The translations under genes and the position numbers were made by a program. Positions 1-9,731 of a stretch of DNA of 64,000 nt are shown here, piece after piece; position 1 is the first letter of the stretch, and each line of letters begins with the position of its first letter. This stretch comes from Oegoconia quadripuncta. Lineage: Eukaryota; Arthropoda; Insecta; Lepidoptera; Autostichidae. The notes under the pieces were generated by a model that did no database searches, was not told the origin of the DNA, and saw only the letters and a list, made by a program, of their open reading frames with translations. The stretch spans positions 1,697,001 to 1,761,000 of the forward strand of contig OX438752.1 in assembly GCA_949316235.1 (NCBI GenBank). The letters run 5' to 3'.

Positions 1-103
1 ACTTGAGCTATACTTCATGCAACAATTATGGATAATGAGGATTTGTGACTCTACAATAACCCTGTCACGAATTTACCTACACATAAAAAAAAAAAAAAAT
101 CAA

Positions 104-235
104 AAATATTTTATTCAATGTAGGATACAAAAATATCACTTATTGAAAGTCAACATGCTATTTTTCTTTTTTTTAACTACATCGCTTCACAAGGTGTTAT
201 GGTTAGGGAGAAGAAGCGACAAGAAACTCCGCATA
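104..235 (-). repeat. LINE 3'-end fragment
   Basis: The segment around 110-135 (a sequence meaning 'tattcaa-gtaggatac') resembles 56488-56515, where it forms the 3' end of a minus-strand LINE. The piece at 175-235 is closely similar to 24502-24563 inside the Polinton. No coding potential is visible; the short ORFs here are chance. Confidence 0.45.
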
Positions 236-534
236 ATTTTTAATATGACGATTTTAGTTTCAATGTATGAAGTGTACCATAATGTGACGAATTTACTTTG
301 TGACGAATGTACAACAACCCCTTTATCGCAAGTGGGGTGGTTGCAGATATTCCAATAGGACTTTAGAAACAACATCGACGGTTCACCCATACTTTTAGTG
401 CAGGCATGCATAACGTCACGGTCTTTATCCCAAATAGGGTGGTTAGAGCTATCCCAAACATGAGTGTTTGGGTGTTAATAGAGTCTAATGATTGAAACAA
501 CATCCACGGTTCACCTAACGAAGTATACAGAAAT

Positions 535-680
535 GCACACGTGACAGGGGGTGAGCCCATCGCCGTTGAAATGTGCAAAACTATAGATGTGTTTGGTAGA
601 AAGTCCCTTAGTCGCCTTTTACGACACCCACGGGAAAAGACGGGTTAGTTATATTCTATTTGAGTTCCGGAACCACACAG
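535..680 (+). repeat. Dispersed repeat copy (pair with 55132-55282)
   Basis: This stretch, containing the motif acgacacccacggga at about 627, matches the reverse complement of 55132-55282, including the preceding 'gagcccatcgccgttgaaa' block. Two copies in one window in opposite orientation mark it as an interspersed repeat. Its class is not clear to me. Confidence 0.6.
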
Positions 681-689
681 CACTACTAT

Positions 690-1168
690 AAAAAAACCGC
701 ACTTAAATCGGAGTACGCATTGCTGAGATACGTCTGGACAAAAACAGGACACACACACATACACACAACGCCGCCAAACAACATGTTTTCCGTCGAGAAT
801 CAAAAATATGTCACCTTTTTTCTCACGTAATAATTTAAAACTGCTGGCATTCTCCATCGTACAGAATATTTTCCATATTTGATCTTGATACCTGAATGTT
901 GTCCAAAATAATTGCGCTTATAATTAATTTTAATTTTATTTTAAACAAATTAAAATTACGTTTGACTTTTGAATTTCATGTACATAGCAAAAGTGTTATA
1001 ATACTCGTCGAATATATAACTTGCCAGTTTCTTTGATAATATTAGAGAAAGGAGAGCGCATATTTAATGGCTTGGAATATAGTCGGATCTGACAATCGGA
1101 AGGCGTTGAAAACTGTCACTAAGTACTTCCATAATTATTTTTCTTGTAATACTACTTATTGTTTTTTT
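690..1168. other. No recognisable feature
   Basis: AT-rich sequence with no long ORF, no repeat I can match elsewhere in the window, and no splice-bounded coding stretch. Confidence 0.5.
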
Positions 1169-1172
1169 TTTA

Positions 1173-1260
1173 TGCACAACGGGTTAGCACTTGAGCTCAA
1201 TCACACCTGATGTTGAGTGAAGATGAGGCCGAAGGTGGTAACGTACTGACCTGGAAACTA
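1173..1260 (-). repeat. SINE-A 3' fragment
   Basis: Reverse complement of the 3' end of the tRNA-headed SINE seen in full at 8753-9078: the 'cttcacttaacatcaggtgt' block followed by 'gttgtgcataaaa'. The 5' part is absent. Confidence 0.75.
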
Positions 1261-1499
1261 GCTAGATAGCTCTTAAATTGAAGACAGAGAGAACCTAATC
1301 ACGGGACTATTGCCGTCAAATGTTAAGGATTGCGATCTCCTAATGAGCACTCCATCTTCAGTTCTCGCTGAAATATAAACGGGACAACAGCAAGAGCATC
1401 TTCATTCTTATGAAAAATGGATCATGCAATAGGTGTACATTGAAACCATTATTCGTTGCTCAAAAACATAGGAACTATATGCCCATGATGTTGTCAATT

Positions 1500-1935
1500 G
1501 AGACCTGCAGTGTCACTTAGAGAAGATTTAAAGAGTATAATATTGTAACCTTTTCTGAGACAAAGTAGAATGCATGTGGCAGAGATGAGAATGCTAAGAT
1601 GGATGTGTGGTGTGACTAGAATTGATAAGATCAGGAATGAGTATATCAGAGGAAGTCTAAAAGTGGCGCCAATAACAGAAAAGTTGAGGAGTAATAGGTT
1701 AGCATGGTTTGGGCACATTATGAGGAGGGATGAAAAGCACGTAACGAGACGAGTGTTAAGTAGGAATGTGGAGGGATACAAAGGTAGAGGAAGACCAAAG
1801 AAGGTGTGGGTAGACTGCGTGAGGAATGACATGTGTGTGAAAGGGGTGAGTACGGAGATGACGGCTGATAGAGGAGAGTGGAAGAGGTTGACATGTTGTG
1901 CCGACCCCACCTAGAGTGGGATAAGGGCAGGAAAA
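1500..1935 (+). mobile_element. RTE/BovB-type LINE, C-terminal fragment
   Basis: The + strand reads an open frame to 1914 that ends in a sequence typical of the C-terminal tail of RTE/BovB-like LINE ORFs: 'MLRWMCGVTR', 'RLAWFGHIMRR', then 'GRGRPKKVWVDCVRNDM', finishing in a Cys-Cys-Ala-Asp-Pro end. Only this tail (about 114 codons) is present. The endonuclease and reverse transcriptase domains are missing, so it is a dead 5'-truncated copy. The family is recognised from these motifs; the exact clade is inferred. Confidence 0.75.
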
Positions 1936-2249
1936 TTATGAATATTGTGACTTTTTCGTCACAGTACATTTTTGAAAATCTAATATATGTCAAAAAAGAG
2001 CTCAGAGGCTCGTGTCAATGTGTCCAATGAGATTTGATCCGCCCAGAATTCAGCCACAACTACGGCATTGTCTGCAGTCACGTACAGGTCCTTCATGCCC
2101 CAGGTGGAGGGGCACAGATGCTCTTAGTACATATTAAGCTGTAATTGTAATAATCACGTCGACAAAGTAGTGAAAGGGTTTTTATTTTTTTATTTAGTTG
2201 GTTGTTTCTATACACTCTTGTCATTTTTATTTAGTCGTATATATGTATT

Positions 2250-2706
2250 TTTTTTATGTACGTCGGGTTCGTGCTTGACCTCAATCACACCTGATGTTAA
2301 TTGAATGTTGATGTTAAGTGAAGATGAGGTCGAAGGTGGAAGCGTACTGAACCGGAAACCAAAACACATTTGGGGGATTGGCTATCTTATCTCTGACAAC
2401 CGGAATACAACAATGCTATTAACATTGCTGCTTTGCGGCAGACTTAGTACCAAACCGAGTACTCAAAGTCAAAGTCAAAAATGCTTTATTTTGTAGGTAC
2501 ACAGAGTACACTTAAAATAGTCAATTTTACATTTTTTAAGCTACTGCTTGTACAAAATGCAATTTTCCCCTGAGAAGAACAAGCAAGAAACTCGAAGGGT
2601 TGCTCTTTTAAAAACATGTACTTAAACATGTACCCCGCTGGGGATCGAATCCGCGACCTCCGATCGTAAACCCAATGTTATTTACATTAAGCCACGGAGG
2701 TGGTCA
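2250..2706 (-). repeat. SINE-A copy interrupted by a LINE tail
   Basis: The 3' part of SINE-A lies at about 2250-2464 and its tRNA-like head (B box complement of GGTTCGATCC near 2645) at 2616-2706, both on the - strand. Between them, 2465-2615 is a minus-strand LINE 3' tail (with 'aaagtcaaagtc' repeats) that is also found at 13412-13570 and 54838-54990. The older SINE was therefore split by a later LINE insertion. Part of the SINE middle is also deleted. Confidence 0.7.
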
Positions 2707-2881
2707 TTTAACATTATCTTATAAAACGTTTTAAAAGAGTTTATTGTTGATTCTATTTTCAAATGATGAATAATTGACACTGACAGTAACTTCAATACAA
2801 CCGGAATTTAAAATTTGTCCTCTCAACAAGAAACGCCGATATTCAAATGAAAATTCAAATCAACTAAGCAATTAAACTAAA

Positions 2882-3136
2882 ATGCTTTCAAAATTATTGA
2901 ATACAAGATTACGACAGCAGCTACTCCTCTTGACGAGGATCCGAGTACAACATGTGGTACCCGTGCGTAGAGCTGGTGACTTGATACCTCCAACCCAGTA
3001 TGACATACCGATCCCGATGAAACTAAAGCCATTTCAGGCAATGAGGGTGTACTGGGAGACAATACCTTTGTTCGTTGTGACTGGTATTTCCATGGCAATC
3101 TTATTCTTGTCTATCGCCTGGGCAACTAGGAACAAG
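2882..3136 (+). CDS. NDUFA4/C15orf48-like mitochondrial protein, exon 1
   Basis: The ATG at 2882 opens 85 codons that end at an AG|GTAAGT donor (GT at 3137), phase 0. The first 30 residues have many Arg and Leu and almost no acidic residues, as in a mitochondrial targeting peptide. A single hydrophobic segment (IPLFVVTGISMAILFLSIAW, about residues 61-80) follows, and the exon ends in ATRNK. With either downstream exon (6567 or 7384) the product resembles the small NDUFA4/MLRQ and C15orf48 (NMES1) family: one membrane span after 'IPLFV' and a 'K-x-x-x-INQ-x-x-P-x-x-E-x-Q' tail. Family members sit in the inner mitochondrial membrane with cytochrome c oxidase. Family assignment is from remembered motif similarity; no search was run. 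Confidence 0.75.
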
Positions 3137-3549
3137 GTAAGTTTTAACTTATTATCCGAAATTTATTTATTTAACAATTACAACGATATTTAGCTATTAA
3201 TAAATGAGATATACAAACAATAACAGTTTAGTTACCAAATGGGATATAACAGCCACAGTTGGTAACTGTCTGGAAAGTGTATTTCCTATTTTGTAACGAA
3301 ATTTAGTTACAAATAGAAAAGTATGTTTCTCTTCAGACACATTTAGTTACTAAATGGGAAATACGTCTTCTCGTCTTGTAGTCAGTATCGAAATTTTGGC
3401 TATAAATGGAACGGAATGGGACATTCCAGAGCTGCATTCATGTTATCTTAACCACATAGCGGGAATAAAGCAATAAGAATAATTATTATACGTAAGTATT
3501 ATATACATATTAATATGTATTTTAGTATATAGGCTTTTATATTGTGTTG

Positions 3550-3810
3550 ACGACCTGTTTGGTGTAGTGGTTAGCAACTCTGACCACTGTACCAAAAGGT
3601 TGCGGGTTCGAATCCCGCTAGGGACATATGTTTGTGTGATGAATATGGACATGTGTACCCGAGTTATGGATGTTTTTATTTATAATAAGTATTTATTTAC
3701 AAAAAAAAAATTATTTATGTATTATATCAACCATCTGGTATCAAGCATATAGTTGCTTACTGTGGAACTAGATGGCGCTGTGTGTATGTCTAAGGATATT
3801 TTATTTATTT
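3550..3810 (+). repeat. SINE-B, full-length copy
   Basis: The tRNA-derived head has an A box (tggtgtagtggtta, about 3560) and a B box (ggttcgaatcc, 3605-3615). The body includes 'gtggaactagatggcgctgt' and the copy ends in an ATTT-rich tail. Other copies in this window: 41165-41445, 53290-53640 and 54000-54262, with partial copies at 4838-5040, 42545-42650 and 53660-53790. The tRNA-like head is part of the SINE, not a tRNA gene. Confidence 0.8.
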
Positions 3811-3904
3811 ATTTATTTATATTATGTATTTATTGTGTTTAATATCTATATATTTTTTTGTCTTATAAAATAGTCCTATAATCAAACCATTATTGCTATA
3901 ATTC

Positions 3905-4550
3905 TTAATGTTTTGTCTTTTGTCAATTGTGTTCCTAAAACAGTGATGTTTTGTTAATTGTGTTCCTATAACAGTGATGTTTTGTTAATTGTGTTCCTAT
4001 AACAGTGATGTTTTGTTAATTGTGTTCCTATAACAGGGATGTTTTGTTAATTGTGTTCCTATAACAGTGATGTTTTGTCAATTGTGTTCCTATAACAGTG
4101 ATGTTTTGTTAATTGTGTTCCTATAACAGTGATGTTTTGTCAATTGTGTTCCTATAACAGTGATGTTTTGTTAATTGTGTTCCTATAACAGTGATGTTTT
4201 GTCAATTGTGTTCCTATAACAGTGATGTTTTGTTAATTGTGTTCCTATAACAGTGATGTTTTGTTAATTGTGTTCCTATAACAGTGATGTTTTGTTAATT
4301 GTGTTCCTATAACAGTGATGTTTTGTCAATTGTGTTCCTATAACAGTGATGTTTTGTTAATTGTGTTCCTATAACAGTGATGTTTTGTCAATTGTGTTCC
4401 TATAACAGTGATGTTTTGTTAATTGTGTTCCTATAACAGTGATGTTTTGTTAATTGTGTTCCTATAACAGTGATGTTTTGTTAATTGTGTTCCTATAACA
4501 GTGATGTTTTCTTAATTGTGTTCCTATAACAGTGATGTTTTCTTAATGTA
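3905..4550 (+). repeat. 31-bp minisatellite, about 20 units
   Basis: Tandem units of 31 bp built on tgttttgttaattgtgttcc-tataacagtga. Variants alternate at one position (ttgttaat versus ttgtcaat), and the last units carry 'ttcttaat'. No spacers separate the units. It lies directly upstream of a LINE 3' end (4600-4740), so the array may have grown from LINE 3'-UTR sequence. Confidence 0.9.
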
Positions 4551-4559
4551 TTGTTCTAT

Positions 4560-4740
4560 ATTTTAAGTATCGCTCTTTGTCTGCAACGAAAAACTTTAAA
4601 TTCGTTTTTCCTTCCGAGGGTTTGCTGGAAGATATCTCTTACAGAGATAAGCTCGCCTTTTGTGTATGGTAATTTCTGTCCTATGTTTGTTCAATGTATA
4701 TTTGTATACTTATATATGCAATAAAGTGTTTAAATAAATA
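4560..4740 (+). mobile_element. LINE 3' end with conserved hairpin (copy A)
   Basis: The block from 'gagggtttgctggaagat' to 'gcaataaagtgt' recurs at 33920-34045, 43960-44100, 44640-44775 (-) and 62640-62755. It contains a perfect 7-bp stem with a 3-nt loop at 4633-4649 and ends with an AATAAA-type signal. No ORF remains. Confidence 0.7.
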
Positions 4741-4837
4741 AATTAAAAGAATGAATGATATCTGTTAAGTGAATAAATAAAAAACCCCCGAATATATAAG
4801 CGATTATATCCAGATAAATCACACCAATTAATAATAA

Positions 4838-5040
4838 TACACACAGCGCCACCTAGTTCCACACTAAGCAACTAGGCTTGTATTATGGATGGTTTTCATT
4901 TATAATAAGTATTTATTTACAAAAAAAAATATGTATTTATCTAGTATATCAACCATCTGGTATCCACACACAAGCATATAGTTGCTTACTGTGGAACTAG
5001 ATGGCGCTGTGTGTATGTCCAAGGATATATATTATTATTA
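4838..5040. repeat. Head-to-head SINE-B fragments
   Basis: A minus-strand SINE-B 3' piece (4838-4890) is followed by a plus-strand 3' piece (about 4893-5022). The 'agatggcgctgtgtgt' block thus occurs at both edges in inverse orientation and could fold into a long hairpin. Confidence 0.65.
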
Positions 5041-5277
5041 TTATTATAAGGGGACAGGTAGCTTTGTTTCATGAAAATCGGTTAGGCCGTTTCGAATATA
5101 TTTAACATTATGTTTTGGTCTAGTCTACCTGGATGATATAATTAATTGTTAATCGAATGCGATCACCAACCCGCCTACGCTAGCCGTGGCGAATAGGGCA
5201 ACGTTGGGGTACTGCCTCCTCTCAATGGGACACGATGTGGGCCATATTCCACCACGTAAGCCCAGTGCTGATTGGTG

Positions 5278-5926
5278 GATTTGTGTTAGAGTAATGGCAA
5301 CCTGACAAGTCAGACCCTACCTCCGCACTCCTCGTACTGCAACTTTTGTAAGCCAGGGTTGAAAGTAGACGGGCCCTACGTGTCTCTATTGAAGGTAGAC
5401 TTTGTGTTAGAGTAATGGCAACCTGACAAGTCAGACCTTACATTCGCACTCCTTGTACTGCAACTTTTGTAAGCCAGGGTTCAACAGTGGTTCTCTACAC
5501 GGCGTCTATTGAAGGTAGACGGGCCCTACGTGTCTCTATTGAAGGTAGACGGGGCCTACGTGTCTCTATTGAAGGTAGACAGGCCCTACGTGTCTCTATT
5601 GAAGGTAGACGGGGCCTACGTGTCTCTATTGAAGGTAGACGGGGCCTACGTGTCTCTATTGAAGGTAGACAGGCCTATTGAAGGTAGACAGGCCCTACGT
5701 GTCTCTATTGAAGGTAGACGGGCCCTACGTGTCTCTATTGAAGGTAGACGGGCCCTACGCGTCTCTATTGAAGGTAGACGGGCCCTACGTGTCTCTATTG
5801 AAGGAAGACGGGCCCTACGTGTCTCTATTGAAGGTAAACGGGGCCTACGTGACTCTATTGAAGGTAGACGGGCCTTACGTATCTCTACTGAAGGTAGACG
5901 GGCCCTACGTGTCTCTATTGCTACAT
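5278..5926 (+). repeat. 30-bp minisatellite with a higher-order duplication
   Basis: Units of 30 bp (tattgaaggtagacgggccc plus tacgtgtctc) occur about 14 times at 5504-5926, with one shortened unit near 5671. A first partial array at 5360-5400 is followed by a second copy (5401-5490) of the unique flank 5278-5358, which shows a larger duplication. Because the unit is a multiple of 3 and lacks stops in two frames, it yields chance ORFs with 10-residue repeats. Confidence 0.9.
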
Positions 5927-6159
5927 TAGACCCCAGACTTGTAAAAGAAAAATTAAAGGGTGAGAAAGTTCCACTCCTCCCCCCCCCTAGTCAGATCCCG
6001 CCTTCTCATTCCTCCCACTGTAACTCCAAGCTAGGATCAACAGTGGTACTCGACACTGCGCCTAATGAAGACGGTGCCCTACGTGACTATTACTACCTTA
6101 AACCCCAGCCTAATTAAAAAAAGTTATGGGGTGTGTAAGTAGAAAAATAAGAACGCTCC

Positions 6160-6248
6160 TTCCGGGTCAGTACGCTTCCACCTTCGGCCTCATCTTCACT
6201 TAACATCAGGTGTGATTGAGGTCAAGTGCTAACCCGTTGTATATAAAA
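6160..6248 (+). repeat. SINE-A 3' fragment
   Basis: This is 'tccgggtcagtacgcttcca' through 'cttaacatcaggtgtgatt' and 'aacccgttgt', the 3' end of SINE-A in plus orientation. It lies in the intron of the NDUFA4-like gene. Confidence 0.8.
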
Positions 6249-6566
6249 ACTCTATGGGGAAGGAGGTCGAGTGAACTTCGGTTCGAGTGAACCTGACAGT
6301 CAAAGCCGCCCCCGTAGGCCACCGACTTGGCTTAACGCCTTCAATTGAAAACAACGGGACCGACCATTAAGCATGGAAACACTCGTATTAAAAAACCACT
6401 GGACTGCGTTGAATAACCGTGCAGCAGAAGCATCCAGCTGGTACAGAATGCGCTGCGGTGCGTCATATCAGACGCTCAATGCATCTGCTGTCTGAGGTCA
6501 TTATGTTATATGTAAAGTATACTTACGTAGTTAACAAATTGCTCAATCCAATGGCGCGTCTTGTAG

Positions 6567-6779
6567 GTAGATGTGGTGTTCTCGACGCACAGTTGTAATA
6601 ATATCTCGAGGACAATGGACCTTCGGCATCCTACTGTTCACAAGATAGTCATCATAAACCAACGGTACCAACCCTGGCCTGAGATGCAGGATATCCTTGA
6701 CAAAATGCGCATCGCCGAGAGGAAGGCCCTCCTTAGAGCCACCACGTGCAGTTTTGCGTCAAGGCAGGTCGCCAATTGA
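6567..6779 (+). CDS. NDUFA4/C15orf48-like, alternative terminal exon a
   Basis: A TTGTAG acceptor (AG at 6565-6566) opens in phase 0, matching exon 1. The 70-codon exon ends at TGA 6777-6779. It carries 'NISRTMDLRHP', then 'KIVIINQRYQPWPEMQDILDKM', the NMES1/NDUFA4-like tail. Spliced to exon 1 it gives 155 aa. An AATAAA lies at 6808-6813. It is a diverged duplicate of the exon at 7384, with the same acceptor context and reading phase, so the two behave as alternative last exons. Both reading frames look conserved, but which is used, and when, cannot be seen. Confidence 0.7.
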   Translation, partial: VDVVFSTHSCNNISRTMDLRHPTVHKIVIINQRYQPWPEMQDILDKMRIAERKALLRATTCSFASRQVAN

Positions 6780-6807
6780 ACGTTTGAAGTATCAGTTTCC
6801 CCACAAA

Positions 6808-6813
6808 AATAAA
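6808..6813 (+). terminator. Polyadenylation signal after terminal exon a
   Basis: AATAAA, 29 bp after the stop codon of terminal exon a. Confidence 0.6.
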
Positions 6814-7383
6814 GTTATTAACAGACAATTATATAATTTTTTGGAACTGTAATTGATTTGAGCGCCATTATGGAAATTTGTTGATTTTATCCAGATGTCT
6901 GGTTTTGTATTTGATGTTTTCATGTAGGTGTAACAAATTTTTTTTATACTCTCTTGTATGGTACACAAGTTCACATACAGGACCAATATTGTATATCCTA
7001 AGACACATTCGTCTGGGATATAAATCATAAATAGTGGTATGGAACTGTGGCGTGCTGGGAGTGTGTTTTATATTCATATTTTTTTTTATTTGATTTTGAA
7101 TGTTTACTAAATGAATAAATAATTTTTATGAAGTCAATGTTGCTGTTCTTTTGTCTTTATCCTTTCTTTGGTACGTACGCACACCGCAACTTCCATCTAC
7201 AAGACGATTCATTGGATTCCTATCTTACATGTGTTTGTTTTATTTCTTTTTCTACTAAACTCTCTTTAATGAATATCCGTATTCGATCTCTTTACTAATT
7301 GCTTTACCTTAAAACTTTATACAAACAATAGCTGGAGGTTTTAACACTAAAATGGTGACTAAATCCAATAACTCGTCTTGTAG

Positions 7384-7578
7384 GTGGATGTGGTGTTCAC
7401 GTCCCGCAGTCGCGAGAACATCTCACGGACAATGGACCTAAGGAATCCGTCCTGCCACAAGATGCTCACCATCAATCAGCGATATGATCCATGGGAGGAA
7501 ATGCAGGCTATCCTGGACAAAATGAAAGTTGCTCAGCGGAGAGCGGAAATGCGCGCAACACCGTGCTACCCCAAGTAA
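7384..7578 (+). CDS. NDUFA4/C15orf48-like, alternative terminal exon b
   Basis: The acceptor TTGTAG|GTGGATGTGG sits at 7383/7384, phase 0, giving 64 codons to TAA at 7576-7578. 'VDVVF', 'ENISRTMDLRNP' and 'KMLTINQRYDPWEEMQAILD' align residue for residue with exon a. With exon 1 the product is 149 aa. This version looks closest to the family tail. No clear AATAAA lies within about 300 bp downstream, unlike exon a, so its 3' end is uncertain. Confidence 0.7.
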   Translation: MDVVFTSRSRENISRTMDLRNPSCHKMLTINQRYDPWEEMQAILDKMKVAQRRAEMRATPCYPK

Positions 7579-7651
7579 AATATAGGTCGTCGTATGGCTC
7601 GAGTATAACGATAATGGTGGACGTATCAGCAGTTTCACGTGTTATACACTA

Positions 7652-8193
7652 AGTGTAGGGACACACCTGCGGAAGGTACTGCGCCGACACTTCGGCAACT
7701 GAATTATCGGTCGCAGTATTCGGTTGACATGACACACCAAACGCACGGATCGCGCAATTACGCGACGCGCGGCGTCTAGTTCAGCGCGTTACGCGACGGA
7801 TAATGCGTGGCGTCGTCGTCTTCTTTGGCGGTGTGGTCGCTAAAAGAGACGAAAGACACTCGTACTGAGGTTAATCATTGCTGAACAGAAACGCGACGTT
7901 GCCGCTCTTCGCTTTGAAAGCGCGCGCTGAACGTTCAACTACGCTGGCCGAACATGCGGTCGCGTAACGCGTCGCGTGATGTGTCGCTAGCTATGCAATA
8001 TACATTGAAGACGTTTTCGTGCAAACAGTGGCTAGCCACTGTTTGCACGAATCCTTTCATCTAGACGAAAGGTTCGGGACTACACTGAACGGCGCGTAAT
8101 TTCGGCTGATGTGCCATAAGTAACTTAAAAAAATTGCGAGCGTATTTAGCCGAATTCTCGGTGCCGTACCTTCCGCAGGTGTGTCGCTACACT
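7652..8193. mobile_element. Non-autonomous TIR transposon (MITE), 542 bp
   Basis: The ends are inverted repeats of about 28 bp with one mismatch (AGTGTAGGGACACACCTGCG at the left; AGTGTAGCGACACACCTGCG from the reversed right end). A TA dinucleotide flanks each side (7650-7651 and 8194-8195). The interior is GC-rich, with repeated 'acgcgac/gtcgcg' motifs, and holds a perfect 36-bp palindrome at 8016-8051. It has no transposase ORF. The superfamily is not certain; the TA flanks fit Tc1/mariner-like insertion. Confidence 0.75.
8016..8051. repeat. Perfect 36-bp palindrome
   Basis: Each arm is 18 bp (TTCGTGCAAACAGTGGCT and its complement) with no spacer. It lies inside the MITE at 7652-8193 and can form a cruciform or a hairpin. 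Confidence 0.9.
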
Positions 8194-8589
8194 TAAATGT
8201 GAACCTCTTAAACTAGTGTGACTAACATGGACGGATTATATAATGTACATCACAGACATATAAAAGACTAGACGTAGTAAATTCCTTACCCGAAGTTGGT
8301 GTAAAGCGCCGACTCGAGTGCTGTAAAATTCAGTTCCATTGCAAACGCCAAGCGCGTGCAGCGGCGGGAAAACTTTGCTGCTCAGAGCTTAGATTTCCTT
8401 GGATAGGAATGCGGGAGGATTCTTCTGGTTTCCAAATATTGGAGTAATTTCCAAATAGGGGCCGGACCCATGCTCCACCTAGGATCTCCACCTGGGTGAA
8501 GTACGGGGTACGACCAGGTCCTCGTGCTCCAACTCCTCCATATACAGTCATGATCACAGAAAATCTGTGGTCATGATGGTTTATTAATA

Positions 8590-8745
8590 TACGAAAAAGT
8601 ACTAGGTGTACATGGCTTGATAAGAGGTTTGTGCGAACCATTTTTTTTCGTCAAAATTAAAGTATAATAATGATGAGCTGTTCATAACTTATGCACTCCT
8701 AGTACTTTGTATGCGAAAAAGTACCAGGTGTACATGGCTTGTTAA
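8590..8745 (+). repeat. Two direct copies of a 30-bp segment
   Basis: 'cgaaaaagtac-aggtgtacatggctt' occurs at about 8592-8622 and again at 8712-8741 with one base changed. A separate imperfect hairpin (catgatcacag/ctgtggtcatg) lies at 8548-8576. Confidence 0.7.
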
Positions 8746-8752
8746 CCTCAAG

Positions 8753-9078
8753 AACCGTCTCTGTGGCTCAATGTAAACAACATTGGCTTTACGATTCGGA
8801 GGTCGCGGGTTCGATCCCCAGCGGGGTACAAAGTACTCGGTTTGGTTGGTGGTAGGGCATTTTAAATATCCGCCTGGCTAACTACCACCATCTTATCTAA
8901 ACCTGGCACCAAGCAGCAATATTAATAGCATTGTTGTGTTCCGGTTGTCAGAGATAAGATAGCCAGTCCTCCAAATGTGTTGGGGTTTCCGGGTCAGTAC
9001 GCTTCCACCTTCGACCTCATCTTCACTTAACATCAGGTGTGATTGAGGTCAAGTACCGTTCTGTTGTGCATAAAAAAA
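8753..9078 (+). repeat. SINE-A, full-length copy
   Basis: The tRNA-derived head has A box 'tggctcaatg' and B box 'ggttcgatccc' (8808-8818). The body includes 'ggttgtcagagataagatag' and 'cttcacttaacatcaggtgt', and the copy ends in an A-rich tail. It is the reference copy for the other SINE-A entries. Confidence 0.8.
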
Positions 9079-9731
9079 AGAACTTCTTTAAATTGTTCTC
9101 GTGACAAAGGTAGATCCGATAACTGAGACTGACACGCTTGGATTGTTTGACGCATTTGTTATATATCCATATAACAAATTTGTTATACATATAGTCTAAT
9201 TATATGTCTGTGATATATAACTTACGATGAACGTCTTAGTATAGCTGTAATAGTACAAATATAATCCGGATTCACGCCTTTAACGCCTGAAGCTCCTACG
9301 AAAAGCCTCTAGGTGGCCTATGCAGTCGGTTTGTTGTTGCAGATGTTCCTTTTAAAGCGGCGATCTGTTTCTTTTTTGATTTACTTATCTTAGTACCTAA
9401 ATACTGTTTCAATCTTGGATCATAATGATCTTAAGATTTTGTGGTGTCTGTATAATCGAATTTGGAATCCAAACGCAATAGTTACCTATCGTAAACGACG
9501 TTGGTAAAAGACCTCTAGATGTCAAAGCTCAGTTAATTAGCTTTATTTTAATACTTAGGTATGTTATTGTATTATTATATTTTATAATTATTATATACAT
9601 TTAATTATTAATGAAGTTTGTTATTCAGCTTTCCTCTCCTAAGACAATACCGATATCTTTTCATTTTTAGCGACGACTTCATGAAGTACGTCACTATTCG
9701 GTACAGTCAGTATGAAAATTATATTATTATA
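9079..9731. other. No recognisable feature
   Basis: AT-rich non-coding sequence between a SINE and a MITE; no supported ORF or repeat. Confidence 0.5.

Larger units (their letters stand above)
3137..6566 (+). other. Intron of the NDUFA4-like gene
   Basis: The intron runs from GTAAGT at 3137 to the AG at 6565-6566 (or to 7383 for the second terminal exon). It contains a SINE-B copy, a LINE 3' end, two minisatellites and a SINE-A fragment, all listed separately. No extra coding exon is visible. Confidence 0.7.

Noticed and set aside
3550..3625. tRNA gene candidates (also at 8753, 31942, 43078 and elsewhere)
   Set aside because: The A and B boxes are parts of dispersed SINE heads followed by shared SINE bodies; the acceptor stems do not close convincingly.
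3905..4550. Regular repeat array that could be mistaken for CRISPR
   Set aside because: Units are contiguous with no unique spacers, and the setting is a eukaryotic intron.
5487..6117. Long ORFs with 10-residue repeats (possible structural protein)
   Set aside because: They are the translation of a 30-bp minisatellite in two frames; no start context, splice sites or non-repeat coding sequence support a gene.
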